From contig JACEEZ010021769.1 in NCBI GenBank assembly GCA_016584305.1, positions 197,501-261,500 of the forward strand: a DNA stretch of 64,000 bases, written 5' to 3'. The notes below the pieces were generated by a model that was given only the letters and a program-made list of their open reading frames with translations, searched no databases and had not been told where the DNA came from. The position numbers and the translations under genes are program-made. Positions 36,100-47,231 of the stretch are shown in pieces. The number at the start of each line of letters is the position of its first letter. Within the stretch, counting starts at the first letter, position 1. This DNA is from Chionoecetes opilio. Taxonomy: Eukaryota; Arthropoda; Malacostraca; Decapoda; Majidae.

Positions 36100-36520
36100 T
36101 GGTCTATGGTTGAGGAAATTTGACCTCTTCACTGTTCCTCAGAGGTCAAAGCTAGACACCTGTAAATAATTACCAACGCTGTGTGGAATATTAGAACTTT
36201 TATTGGAACACAAATCCTGGTTTGTACCATCATAAACATGTTTACCTTTAACCAAGGGACGCCAAAAATCATATTTTGATACTCTGAGGTCTTTGACCTC
36301 ACGGCCCTCAGAGGTCAATCTGCCTTACTCCGATCTGAAAAGGGAAAGCTTATGGGAAATGTACTAACACTGGTAGAAATTTCATGCTTTAGTCATAATT
36401 TCCACAATTCTTATGATATGAGAGATTATCAGCTGTACTAAAAGCAACTCTCGCCACGAAACATTTACTTGCCCCAGTCACGAGCCTTGTGGACGCCCCC
36501 TTGGCCTCCTCCACGCCGGA
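36100..36520. repeat. Inverted-repeat partner of 25290-25759
   Basis: 36285-36445 is inverted relative to 25290-25440. It carries gaggtctttgacctc (36286-36300) and gaggtca words at about 36119-36150 and 36310. It may be the other end of the PIN-like copy-A element, now 8 kb further away because of nested insertions. Confidence 0.55.
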
Positions 36521-36637
36521 TTGTCTCTTACAGATACAAACCGATGGGAAGGATTGGTTTCAGGTAGTCTGCCACATGCCCATATAACTGAAGTCGGTGG
36601 TGACGGCTATGAAGGTAATAGGCTTCTATTCAGGTCT

Positions 36638-36773
36638 CACATCCATAGGGTATTATACCCTATGGATGTGACAGGGATCACAAGCGACTTGAAGATCCTG
36701 ATCTTTGTCCATCTGCACAGGTACCGACAACCCCAAATACTCGTGTTGAGCGAGTCAATAACACCTGTGGAGC
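36638..36773 (-). mobile_element. RTE LINE fragment bordered by a 33-bp palindrome
   Basis: The minus strand reads the RTE C-terminal segment that on + lies at 3450-3535 ('ttgtcggtac', 'aagatc.ggatcttcaagtcg'). At its left, 36638-36670 is a near-perfect palindrome around 'ccatagggtattatacccta'. Confidence 0.65.
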
Positions 36774-37117
36774 GGTCGAGGCCAAAAAAAAGGGCCTTAT
36801 TTAGGAGTACCCCTCCACACTTTAGAACAAGGCAAATGAGGTTTTGTTGGATTCGTTAGGATGTCTACTTTATGAAAATGATGTTTTACAGTCAGATTCT
36901 AATTAAAATGACCATTTAACCCATTTAACCCATACAAAAATTGAGAATGTTGGAATATCTTAAAAATTGTTTTTTTGGCACTTACAAAGATTACTTACAG
37001 TATTTTACAACCATCATGTCCGTATCATCTCCGACTTCATCTCCATTTGCCCCCTCACGTATCCGGCCGATTCGCACATTCTCCACCACAGGAAAAAATG
37101 TCAATGCACTCAATAAG
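36774..37117. repeat. Repeat R (copy 1) with an exon-like end
   Basis: 36774-37005 is the inverted counterpart of 54065-54295 ('ctttagaacaaggcaaat', 'gttaggatgtctacttt', 'aatgtttaaccc' region). Beyond it, after 'cttacag' at 37000, an open + frame begins 'MSVSSPTSSPFAPSRIRPIR' and runs 'TFSTTGKNVNALNK' up to 37117, where the copy-B terminal repeat starts. It may be a truncated exon, but no family was recognised. Confidence 0.45.
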
Positions 37118-40100
37118 CCCGGGTCACTTGGGGCGGAAAAAAGGCTTTCGCTTCACCTTAGGTGAAGAAGTATTTTGAGGGTCTTATCCTAAGCTTTTTG
37201 TGCCGCTAAATCCGAAATCGTAGTTGGGTCACTCGTTAGGGGTAAGTTTTCGCGCAATTTGCAATTTGGCAATTTGGCAATAAATTGGCAATTACAAATT
37301 GCAGAATGAGAACCAGACGTCGTAGAGCCCTCGTTTTGGACTCAAATTGAAGCTTATTAAGATGCATAAAATGTTATTGATAATCCGTGGTTGTATCTGT
37401 TTCGGATTACTGATCTATAATGGAAATTAGAGATAAGTGGAAAAAAATTGGAAAAATATAAAAGGAATAATTTTGGCCTTAAAGCCTGATTCTTAATAAT
37501 TAAAAACTAAATTTTAATTAGTAAAAAAAGAAAAATAACAACAATTGTTCTTAGGAACATTTAATTAACGAATTTGTGCAAGGGTGGGTACAATTATTGC
37601 GTAAAACAGGGTATTTCAACTGAAAATGCTTAGGATAAGACCCTCAAAATATTTCCTTCACCTAAGGTAAAAGCGAAAGCCTTTTTTCCGCCCGAATGAC
37701 CCGAGTATTAATCCAGAACACAAAATTTCAAACAACGAAACCGAGTCTCCTCCGCGTATTTTTGGAAAATAACAATTAGAACACAAAAAAATCCCTTACT
37801 TGCGATAGCGAGCGTTCCACAAGTTGAAAAAAATCGAATATCTAGTCGTCTACGCCATCGACGTCCTCATGCCCATCTTCCCTCGTCGTTGATGCACATC
37901 TCGGGGGAGCAATCGCAAAGCCCCCAAACAAGGAGTCTGCAGGCGTTGACAGCGGCAGCGATTGGTCGAGCAGTTCGTCTTGCATCCGCACTGCATCCCA
38001 TCCATGATACTTTGCGGGGCGGGAGGCAGGGTGGAAGGATTTGGCGCCAGGTTTGGTCCGTAGCCGTACTTGGTCGGGTCGAGGGTCACCAAATCCTTCT
38101 TTACAGCCCCTCCCAGACACGGCCTGTAAGCTGGGCTCGCATAATGTGCTGGGTGGTGGCGTTGACTGTCGAGGGGCCAGTGCTGCTCCAACCTTCTTCT
38201 TCTGAAGTGCCGTCCACCTCGCCTGCGGCAGAGAGCAGGGATATCCGTAAATTCTGCTCACGAATCGGCACAGCACGTCCAGGCTCTCTTGCGTCAGCGG
38301 AACAGGGCTTCGGAGTGTACCCAAAGCGTCGAGGGTTGCCTGGTCGGCCGCCTGGAACACAGGCCAAGCTTGCAACTTGCCTTTCCTGAAAGGGCGCAAG
38401 TGGTGTCGCAACCAGTCAGAGCATGGAAGGACGTGATCACATCCGCGTGAGAGCCCAGTTCATCGTGGATGAGCTGAAAAGTTGAAAACGTCTTGCCAAG
38501 CTGGAGGCACGTGTTGGGAGGTATCTTGGGGAAGTGTCGGAGGAGGAGGACGAGGACGTCGTGTCCGGAAAAAACTACGGTGCCTCCAAAATCTTTTGTC
38601 GAGCATGGAGAGATGATATATCATCTTAGTGTCCGCTTTTCCCCTTGTTCTGAAGCGAAATTGGCTCCGTCCGGGCCAGAAGTTGCCCCGGCTTTTGTCG
38701 CGCCACACGCAGACGACGCGTAATCCCCATGAATGGTGCTGGATTTGGGAGGCAATGAAGAGGTCATAGCAGTCTTGTTGCTTTTGGGGACAAGATGTTA
38801 GCCATGGTCATTCCAGCTTTGATCCTCGTCGTGCTTGGATGTCGATACGTATCCTCCACCTCGGGCTCGCTGTTCCCTCGTCTTGTCTTTGAGGGCGCGC
38901 CGATGTCGTACCTGTCAAAGACAAGGTGCAACTCCCCGTAGCCAACACCCAGTTTTGGGGAACTCTCTGCAGGAGGGATCCAACCAGGTCCTTAAAGTTT
39001 GCTGAGCCGGAAACGGGTGCGCTGAAGGATAGCCATCCCCTCGAGGACCAGCACGCGAGAGGATGAAGGGGTTTGCGAGGGCCGTGGAGACCGCCGCGTT
39101 CATCTTCTCCGAACCCTGGAAAGGCACTTTTTGTCGTGACCCGCGGGGGGCCTTGGTCGTCAAAAAGGGCAAGAGGGAACAGGGAGAGCTCATAGTTGGA
39201 GATGATGGTCGAAGGTCCAACTGCTGTCGAGTTGGAGGGCGAGCAGCAGGGGCCGAGTGAAGTCTGAGGATCCCGTGACAATCACCTGCTTCCCTCCGAT
39301 TGAACTTTGGCTTTCTGCCCAGCGTTTTGAATGTATTGGTAGGGTGGGCGATGCAGGACCTCCCATGGACTTTGCTGCGCAGTCCTGATCCTTCCTCTTC
39401 GTACTTCAAGAGAGCTTCCTTGCCAGTCTCCTCGATTCTTGTCAGTGCGTCCACCATCTTATCTGGAACAACCTTGCGGGAAAAGGGCGGTGGTGATTGG
39501 GCTTTCTCGCGAGTGAAGGGTTTTTGCTGGCGAAGAAGACCAGCAACCTCTTTGGTCATCTCGTGTGTCTTCTTCGTGACCGCTGGGCTGTCCTTGTGTG
39601 CTTTGATGCCGTAGCAGAACTTCCGAATGATTTGGCCTTGATTGCCAAGAGTTCGTCTTGGATCAAGAAGAACTTGGTCCTCGTCGGGGATTTTTCGTGA
39701 TCCCTACAAGCCCCACCGTCACCTTTCAGAGTCCGGTTCACCTGTTCCAAGGCATGGTCGCAGCCAAGGGGCGTGAAAGGTACCAACGCCTTACGGACGA
39801 CCCAGTGTTTCTCCAAGTACGTCCACGCTCTTGGATTCTTGAGGCGGAGGTCTGCATCATGGGCCACGTAAACCGGGGACGAACCGGGCGTAGAGCTTCG
39901 ATTCATGGCGAAGAAGAACGGTCCGAAATCCTCCAACGTCTTCAGGTGCAGGCCCAGTCAATCGTCCCTTCTAGAGGCCCCCGTGGGCCTCTACGGATTC
40001 GCCTTTCGAAGCCCACTTGGCCAGCATACTCAAACATCCTCCTTGGGCGTCCGAGGTCGAAGGACCACATCTCGTTAGTTGCACCGCAAATGACACACGA

Positions 40101-40709
40101 TTTCATTTCGAGACCTGGGAAGGGAAAAAGTGCGATATAATAAATGAATTTATTTTATTTACGGGTTTAAAAGCTAATTTCTAAAATTATGCCATGAAAT
40201 TTTTACATTTATTTGCGAAATTTCATTACCGATGTCATAAAATACGACCATGAGGGGACAGTCCCGAGAAAAGTTACCATTTTCTATTATCAGACGTAGT
40301 GCCTTTTATGAAACAGATACAGCAGAAAAAATTTTATGACTTTTTATGTGAAATTAAGGCCAAAATTATTCCTTTTATATTTTTTTCCATTTTTTCCACT
40401 TATCTCTAATTTACATTATAGTTCAGTAATGCGAACAGATACAACCACGGGGTACTTAATAACCTTTTTATGCACTCTTAATAACTTCAATTTGAGTCCA
40501 AACGAGGTCTCTACGACGTCTGGTTCTCTTCTGCAATTGTAATTGCCAATTTTATTGCCAAATTGCCAAATTGCAAATTGGTGCGAAAAATTACCGCTAA
40601 CGAGTGACCCAATACGATTTTCGGATTCAGCGGCACAAAATGCTTAGGGTAAAACCCTCAAAAAACTTCCTTTCACCAAATTTTAAGCAAATCGCCCAAA
40701 GGGACCCTA
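37118..40709 (-). mobile_element. TIR-flanked element carrying PIN-like copy B
   Basis: 37118-37490 and 40345-40709 are inverted copies over about 370 bp: 'ttttgtgccgct.aatccga', 'gtcactcgttag', repeated 'aatttggcaatttggcaat', 'gaaccagacgtcgtagag', 'gagataagtggaaaaa', 'aggaataattttggcctta'. The gene between is on the minus strand. A further inverted piece of the tip lies at 37618-37712. The tip reads GGGTCA.T.GGG.CGG. TSDs cannot be read because base quality is doubtful here. Confidence 0.75.
37845..40106 (-). pseudogene. PIN/FEN-like nuclease + Cys-rich protein, copy B
   Basis: The minus strand, across frameshifts, gives the same architecture as copy A. It starts 'MKSCVICGATNEMWSFDLGR' (ATG at 40106, a Cys pair), then 'LEDFGPFFFAMN', 'VVRKALVPFTPLGCDHALEQ' and 'VNRTLKGDGG', matching the copy-A N-terminal 'HEQNNAVVKG' block, and 'TKFFLIQDELLAIKAKSF'. 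The nuclease part has 'KADTKMIYHLS' (near 38.62 kb), 'SGHDVLVLLLRHF' (near 38.55 kb) and 'FHALTGCDTTCA' (near 38.41 kb). The end is 'PNPSTLPPAPQSIMDGMQCG' then 'CKTNCSTNRCRCQ', a CXC-like module, with a stop near 37.85 kb. The family order is complete, so the element could once have been autonomous. Frameshifts may be decay or base-call errors. Function unknown; nuclease role is inference from motifs. Confidence 0.72.
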
Positions 40710-40719
40710 CTAAAAAGTC

Positions 40720-42450
40720 CAGAAATGACACCCTTGGCTTTTTTTGGTCCGCGACAACCTTTGCCCGTGTGTTAGGAAAAATTTGGTTTAGGTTTTCAAA
40801 CCTCTGTGGTGCCGTTTCCCTTTTTTGGACGCAGTTCACCCTTTGGGCCATTCCCCAATCCCAAACCCAGGGGCCAATTTGGGTTCTTTTCTAAAGGTTT
40901 CGATGGGGACTCTGACACCACACTGCTACTTGGTTTTTGGGCCCCCCAATACATGTTGTTCGAAACCATTTTTTGGTGGCAGTAAGGTTTTCGGGCTTAT
41001 CATTTGTGGTGGCGAGTACGAAACGAACTCTTTTCAGTGAACTGAGTTTTTTTGGGTTTTTTTTACCAGCGGGAAAAGGGAAAAAATCGCCTTGGGGGTT
41101 TAGGAAAGTAGGCACATCCTGGAATCCCTTAAAGGGCCCTGTAAGGCATTTTAATTTTTTGGTGAGACAAATATCCCTTTCCCCCTTTTCCAAGTCGTAT
41201 AGAGCACTTGTCGGGTCACCCTGACAGAGAAAACACGGTGGTAATGCTTGCATGGGGGCTTTCCCCGATTTTGGGTACTGAAGGGTGAACATATAAATCT
41301 TTTCCTTTTGAGACAAATTTTCCCCTGAGTCCCCATTTTTCATAATCCCTTCTGGGCCCAGTGCCCCCCTGCTCCAGAAATACACCAACAAAAAGAGGAC
41401 ATCCGGGTCGTAAAACCCCGAATGATTACCCTTTGGGTGGTCTCCCGATAACTGATTGCATGAAATACCAGACGAGTGTCCGCCCCCTCTTGTGGGCTGA
41501 CAACCCCTAAGAGGACCCACCCATTTTAATTCAGAACTTTAAACCCTTCTCCATCTTAAAATCCACCGGCCGTACTCCCGATTTCTCGGGCCGGGCAGGG
41601 ACCCTTGCCCATTGCCCCAAAAATGTACTACAGATAAATTAACCCTAAACTACCCTTTGGGTTGGGTACTGGTTTTGGGGAAAGTTCCTGTATTTGGGGG
41701 AACGCCCCTTTTTCCCTTGTATCTGGTTTTGAATCCGGAATCCATTTTTTCCTTTCTGTGTCGTTCATTTCGATTTAATTGCTGTTCTTGTCCCCCCGGG
41801 TCAAAGACCAACGTCAAAAAACGTAATGGGGGGGAACCCAAATGGCCTGTTTTTCAAAAGACGCAAAAAATTCGGTCCAAAACCCACCTTCCAAATCATT
41901 GAAAGCTTGAAATGTTTCCCCTTTTCAGGGCCTGCCCAAATTGCCATCCCAATCAATGAGGTATCCCGCAGACTGCGAGGGACGTGGGGGAATTCGGGAC
42001 TAGGAAGGAAAAAGAGTTTCACCCGTATTTGTTTTCCAGCTTTTGGCAAGATCGGGCTTTTTTTGGGCTTCCTCATCGAACCATGGGTCGGGGAAACATT
42101 GAAGGGGGAAACAGCGGGCCAATTCGTGGGAGAGGACCTTGCGCATATCCACATCCCCGGTTTTTGGACACTGCAAGCATTTTTCGAAGAAAACCCGTAC
42201 GACATTATCTTCCCTTCCTTATCACGGAAAGCCCCTTCCTAAATAGCAAAAAAACGTTTTGACTACTGTTTGGGAATTGGACCCCAAAAATTTCCCTTTT
42301 TTTCGTCCCCAAGCCTTTCTTTCGTGAACTGATTGAACTTTTTCCCGGGCCCCTTTTGTGGCACCCCCCTTCATGGGGAAACGCTTCGACTTTTTCCTGA
42401 TGCCCCCTGCCCAAATATTTATATAACGAGGGAGGTTGCCACATTTTCCC
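40720..42450 (-). pseudogene. PIN/FEN-like nuclease + Cys-rich family, copy C (noisy)
   Basis: The minus strand carries, in order: 'KCLQCPKTGDVDMRKVLSHE' (near 42.18 kb, the family's VDM..VL..EL block), 'PTHGSMRKPKKSPILPK', 'DTSLIGMAIWAGPEKGK' (equivalent to the DGMAILW.....GT block), 'QEGADTRLVFHAIS' (near 41.48 kb), 'PTSALYDLEKGER' (near 41.21 kb, equivalent to GCDTTSALYG.GK), 'ATTNDKPENL' and 'NQVAVWCQS' (near 40.94 kb). It belongs to the same broad family as A and B but a different subfamily. The Cys-rich end is unrecognisable. It abuts the right terminal repeat of copy B. Letters look homopolymer-corrupted, so the true coding state is unknown. Confidence 0.6.
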
Positions 42451-45400
42451 GGGTTCAAATGGATTTTGGGCATTTTTCCCTTATGTTTCCCTTGATGACT
42501 TTCCCATCATTCGGGCCCTTTTGGTCACTCGACCCAGGGTCCAAGTTCTTCATGTGTATTTTTGGCCCTTTGGGGGTGTACACATTTTTTTAAAATCTTT
42601 CTGCGTATTCCCCGGTTATGTGGCGGGTCAGCAGCCGCGAACTAAGGTTTCCTTTCCCTCAGGTGAAACCCGATGACACCCCCTTGGTTTTTGGGCCTCG
42701 CGTTTGATACTCTGTTCGAGAGCCTGACCCGTAGGAACGCAGTTGAAAGCCCTTTTTGGGGCGTTTTCAAAACGAAACCCCCCTTCCGACATATGCTAAA
42801 AACATTCGGCAGCTGACCCCTCCAAGGGGGCGCTTTTTCCGAAACAAAAGGGGGGGTTTTATCGTGCATAGTTGCGCGGCCTGCCAAGGAAGAAGTAGGG
42901 GTATGACTTAAAGGACGGCGGAAAGGTGCTTTTAAAAATTTCACCCTCAGGGGCCCTGCCCGAAGTAACTTCAAGGGGGTGTCACCAGAATCCAAAAAGG
43001 CAAACCAAAAAGGAATGTTGCTGATTTTTTCTTTCCTGGGTCTTTGAATTTCTTCTTTTGTACTGAGAAGGGGAGGATGACAACCCGTTTTTCCCAATCT
43101 CCTGACACCAGCGTACAGGCTTCCGGGGATTCATTTTGAAGGTATTTTTAGATCTGCAATTAAGTGCGTGGTCTCATCTCCAACCAGGCAACTTGTTTTT
43201 TTTGCAAAGGTTTCGGCAGTGATAGAGAAAAGGGGAAACAGGGGTTTCCCGTGTACCAGTCTGATTCCTTTTAGACCTCTGGCAAAACTGTTTCCCTTGC
43301 CAACATCAAAACTAAAGGGAAACGTAGGGAGCATACACTTGGGTACTGCCCAGCGGGTTGTGGAGCCCACCACCCCAAAACAGCTTCCCTACACTGGCTA
43401 GAAAGCCATAGTGAGATGCATCCCCCCAAAAGCCCCATCGCCCACTCACCACCCAAAGGGGATCGGCCCTCAGCCCCAGAGAATCTGTTAAACCCCCTTG
43501 CTATATATTGCCGGGTCAGCGTGCCCGAACATTTCTTTCCCACTGTTTTGGAAATTTTAAAACCAAATTTTCCCAGCAAAGCCCGTGTAGATCGTAGAGA
43601 AGTAAGAGGGGGGCGAAATTTAATGAATGGGAGTCCCTTTATTCGGGGTCAGGGGAAATTTTCTCTCTCGCAACTAGATAATTGAATCCCCCCCCAAAAG
43701 CCGGAATACGTGGGGTTTTCGGGGGGATTTGCGGGGGCCCCATTTCCCAAATCAAGTCTTTTAGTCCCCACATCACCGCAGACTTATCCAGTTTTTTGGG
43801 ATTTCCCCAAAATTTCACACATGGGTTTTGGTTTTAAAATGGGGTTTGTTGTAGCGTTTGATTTCCTCCTCATCACAGCCCCGGGGAAACTAGGGTTTTT
43901 TGGTTTGATCTTGGAATGCCCGATAATTTTTTCTGGCCTAGAAGACCCTTTTATACAACACCACAGCCATTGAAAAGTGTGTGTTTGTCCGGGCTATTGT
44001 TTTGTTTATTTCGATCGAAATTGGGCAATTGCGGGATCAACAGTGGTCTTAATAAAATTCTAGGATCATAGACGAATTTCACGTGGTATAAAGACCCTCA
44101 GCTTGGTTGGGAAAACTGGTCCAAAGCAATGGCCCTGAGAATCACGCACTTAAACATAAGGTATGCGTGGGCCAAGAGAGGGCAGGGGCATCTATCGGTT
44201 TTTGACTACCATGGTCGTGGTGCAGCTTGACACCTAAACCAAAGGTTTTTTGGGGGAGGATTTTACAAACTAGAGAAATCATGTTGTGAATATTGCAAGA
44301 ACTTTTCATTCAAAAGTTTTTCCCCTGTGATCTCGGATTCAAAAGTTGTAGCGCTGTCAAAAATCTTTTTTTTTTAAGTACACCATGCAACGAAAATCAT
44401 ACAAAGGATTCGGAAAAAAAGGGCCTTGCCTTTTTTTTTTCCATATTCCCCCTAGAATTTATAAACGTTCCCGATTGAAATGTAAAAATCACCGATAATT
44501 TCCTGATGAACCACTGCCTTTTTGCAAGACAACAGCGTCCTCTTCTGAAATTTACATCATCAGAGGATTCGAGTTTTACATTCCCCCAATTTCATTTAAT
44601 GCACTTTTAGCCCCACAAACGTGTTTCCCAAAGGCCCGGCAACGTGATATCCCCTGACAAAACAAGATAGGGTTCCCAAATTGGACGATGAATGAAAATT
44701 TCCCGTTCCCCCCAAATGCCCTTTTGTAAAATTTTTCCCCTTTAAACCCAGGAGTACAAGGGCCCCGTTGGTTTTTAGAAATTGACCCCGGGTGATTTTA
44801 GCGACCAATCGGTTTTATTCAGGGGCAGAAAAAAGGTTGTGATAGAGATGGTTTGGACAGGACAATCTTTTCAAAACTCCTTACACCAAAATTTTGAAAG
44901 GGACACGCATTGTCAGGGTTTATCAACCTTTGCCCTAGCACTAGCAGCTTTAAATTTGGGAAACGGGGATGTAATGCGAATACAAGAGCGATGATATTTT
45001 TCTTCCCTTGCAAAAAAAATCAGTGTTTTACAGCATTCGCATTTGAATTCATAGCGTTTTTTCTGAATGGCCCGCTCCCAAACACCCCTTTTTTCCCTTT
45101 GGTGGACCCCGTCCCAGTTGAGACGTTCGACAGTTTCTCCTTCCAGCTATGTGATTTCCCAATGAAAAAGCCTGACGAATGTCAAATTGCGATGTTCATA
45201 TTTGCCGGGACGAACAGTCCAAACCCTAGGGGCCCCCTACCTGTTGCGCCATCGTCAGCGTCAGCACATGACCAGTGTTTCTTTGGGCTATCTGGGTATT
45301 CCCCCTTGTTCGTATAATTTGCTTTTGCACTTTTGGTGGAATTTTATAACAGTTTTTTTCCCTTTTTTTTAGGGTGTCTTTTTCACTGGGAAAAAGCCCA

Positions 45401-45457
45401 TCATAGACACCATTTTACGAAATTCGGCAGCTTTCCCGAAAAGGATTTCAATCCTGT
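42451..45457. other. Unresolved, base-quality-limited stretch
   Basis: The sequence is full of runs like 'cccttttttcc' and 'aaaatttttccc'. A minus frame at 43131-43373 ('HLIADLKIPSK', 'GLKGIRLVHGKPLFPLFS') and others read protein-like but match nothing I recognise. It could hold the N-terminal part of copy C or BEL flank. No call is justified. Confidence 0.3.
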
Positions 45458-46203
45458 AGAAATTTATGCTACAAACTATTTAATTTTTAAAATCCCTTTC
45501 CTAATCAAAAACCCGTGTTCTATCGCATGGACACATTTCCCAGCCAATCAAATAACTAGGAAATTATCGGGGATAGTAGGGTTTTTAAAGCGGATCCCGG
45601 GTTTTTATTAATACTGCAATGGGCTTGGGGATCCGATTTGGTCGCCCGTTTTTAGGGCCGCCCGTGTATGGGGCAGAAACGGTGGGCTGGAGGTTGGTTG
45701 TTATCCCAGACGTCAAACGGTTAAACACACCAATAACTTTACGCGGCAATTTTTTCAGTGTGGGTTTATTTCTTAAAAACTGTCCCCTTTTAATTTAAAC
45801 TATATGTACAAAGAGTCTATATACATTCTTTTAATGTAACAAAAAAATCAAAGAGATTTTAAATCTCACGGGAACCCGGAAAAGGGCTGACTTCCCCCTG
45901 AGTTCCCGCAGGGGCCCCCCCAAATTTCGTGTCACCCTTTTGGTACGAGCAGGTGGGCCGGGGCCCCGATTGGTACAAATTTAAAGTACGGCAAACCCAT
46001 GAGCGGCGCTCCAAAATTTAAAGGGGCTAATTAGAAAGTGCCCAATGCTTAAAATTCTGGGGAATGTTCAATTTTCTAAACCCCCACTTATCCTTACTCA
46101 AAAAACCTTAAATTTTCCCATTTCCATTATAATTATATATATACTCCCTATACCCCCTATCACGAGCCCGGGAAAAAACTTTACTCCAAAAAGGGGGGGG
46201 GGG
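45458..46203 (-). repeat. BEL 3' LTR (noisy copy, empty site for CACTGG element)
   Basis: Aligns with 50530-50607 plus 53118-53789 ('tttatgctacaaac', 'tactgcaatgg.cttg', 'ggtgggctggaggttggttg', 'ctatatgtacaaagagtcta', 'ggtacaaatttaaagtacgg'). Differences are mostly one base replaced by its neighbour, giving false homopolymers. Position ~45535 ('cacatttcccagccaatca') is the site where the other LTR carries the 2.5-kb element. Confidence 0.85.
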
Positions 46204-46494
46204 ACAAAACCCCCACCCCTACCAATTACGAGAAAGGGGGGTTTTAGGATAATTTCCACCCGGGGGGGCCGGCGAAAAAAGAAGTTACGCTTCATGTACA
46301 TCAAACCCCCGGGGCCCCATAGCGCCCGGAACATCTCCCAAAACTGGTTTTGGCACTGTGGTCCCCTTTTGCTATTTTAAAATTAAAAAGCTCTGATAGA
46401 GGTACCCGTGAATAGCGGGCATATACCCTTTATTTGGGGGGGGGAGTTATCTCCTGATGTTTTAGTATCCCCAGTATAGTCATCACCATTGACC
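46204..46494 (-). pseudogene. BEL integrase remnant and 3' flank
   Basis: After a frame change the minus strand still reads 'NPFEVNGDDYTG' (46500-46460), the start of the BEL integrase core, then stops. The rest up to the LTR is G/C-run noise. Confidence 0.5.
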
Positions 46495-47231
46495 TCAAAT
46501 GGGTTTTTGGGTTCTTTTTTCAGCGGGAAGTTCAGGGGGACCTAGATAGGAGACTAGTCTACACTCAGATCTATTAAATTTAATGAGAGATTTGAGGTAA
46601 TATTTGACTGCCTGTCTACCATGATTTATCCAAAAATTACACCTGATATCGGCTAATATTGTAGCCATTCCGCCATGTACTGAGTTCCTATGATATTCTT
46701 CCACCAACAATTTAGTAAGATGATGGCATTTGGGAATTAGTATGGGATGGCAGGTTTTATTTGGAAAGATCAGCTTGAAAATTTCGACCTCGACACCTAA
46801 TACCCTCATGATCAAGGAACAGACCTATTATGGTCAATTTGTTCCTATGGGGGCTGGCTGAAGCCAATAGCTGATATTCCTCAGGAAATACCTGCTTCTG
46901 TATTGTTCTGATCCAAAACTTCAAAGGATCAGAGCTATCCCTTTTATTAACCTTGCAGGGAATATTAACCTTGCAGGGAGTATTAACCCTGCAGGGAATA
47001 TTAACCTTGCAGGGAGTATCAACCTTGCAGGGAGTATTAACCCTGCAGGGAATATTGCTCAACAAGGAAAATCTTTCTATGTCTATCACAGGATCTGGGA
47101 TCAATTCAGGTTCCCTTATTATATCTTCAGATATGTCTGACTGAGTGGAAACCATATTAGGATTATTATTACACTCTTTCAGCCAGGTAGGGCCTTTAAA
47201 CCATAATCCTGTATTCAATTTGAGGTTATTA
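46495..47231 (-). pseudogene. BEL pol: RNase H/integrase boundary and zinc domain
   Basis: The minus frame 47231-46757 begins 'LNTGLWFKGPTWLKE', the conserved BEL segment after RNase H, runs through a 15-bp tandem repeat and 'FWIRTIQKQVFPEEYQLLA', and shifts into 46815-46495 with the HHCC-type zinc domain 'HLTKLLVEEYHRNSVHGGMA', 'DIRCNFWINHGRQAVKYYLK'. The zinc domain helps integrase bind LTR ends. The catalytic core is almost absent. It lies directly downstream of the Tc1 insertion. Confidence 0.75.
46950..47060 (-). repeat. 15-bp coding tandem repeat in BEL pol
   Basis: About seven units of 'ccttgcagggagtattaa' type, 15 bp each, encode repeated Pro-Cys-(Lys/Arg)-Val-(Asn/Asp) words on the minus strand. 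The length is a multiple of three, so the frame is kept. Confidence 0.9.

Noticed and set aside
42451..45457. Endogenous virus or large gene in the run-rich segment
   Set aside because: Frames look protein-like but match nothing I can name, and base quality is doubtful, so no call is supported.
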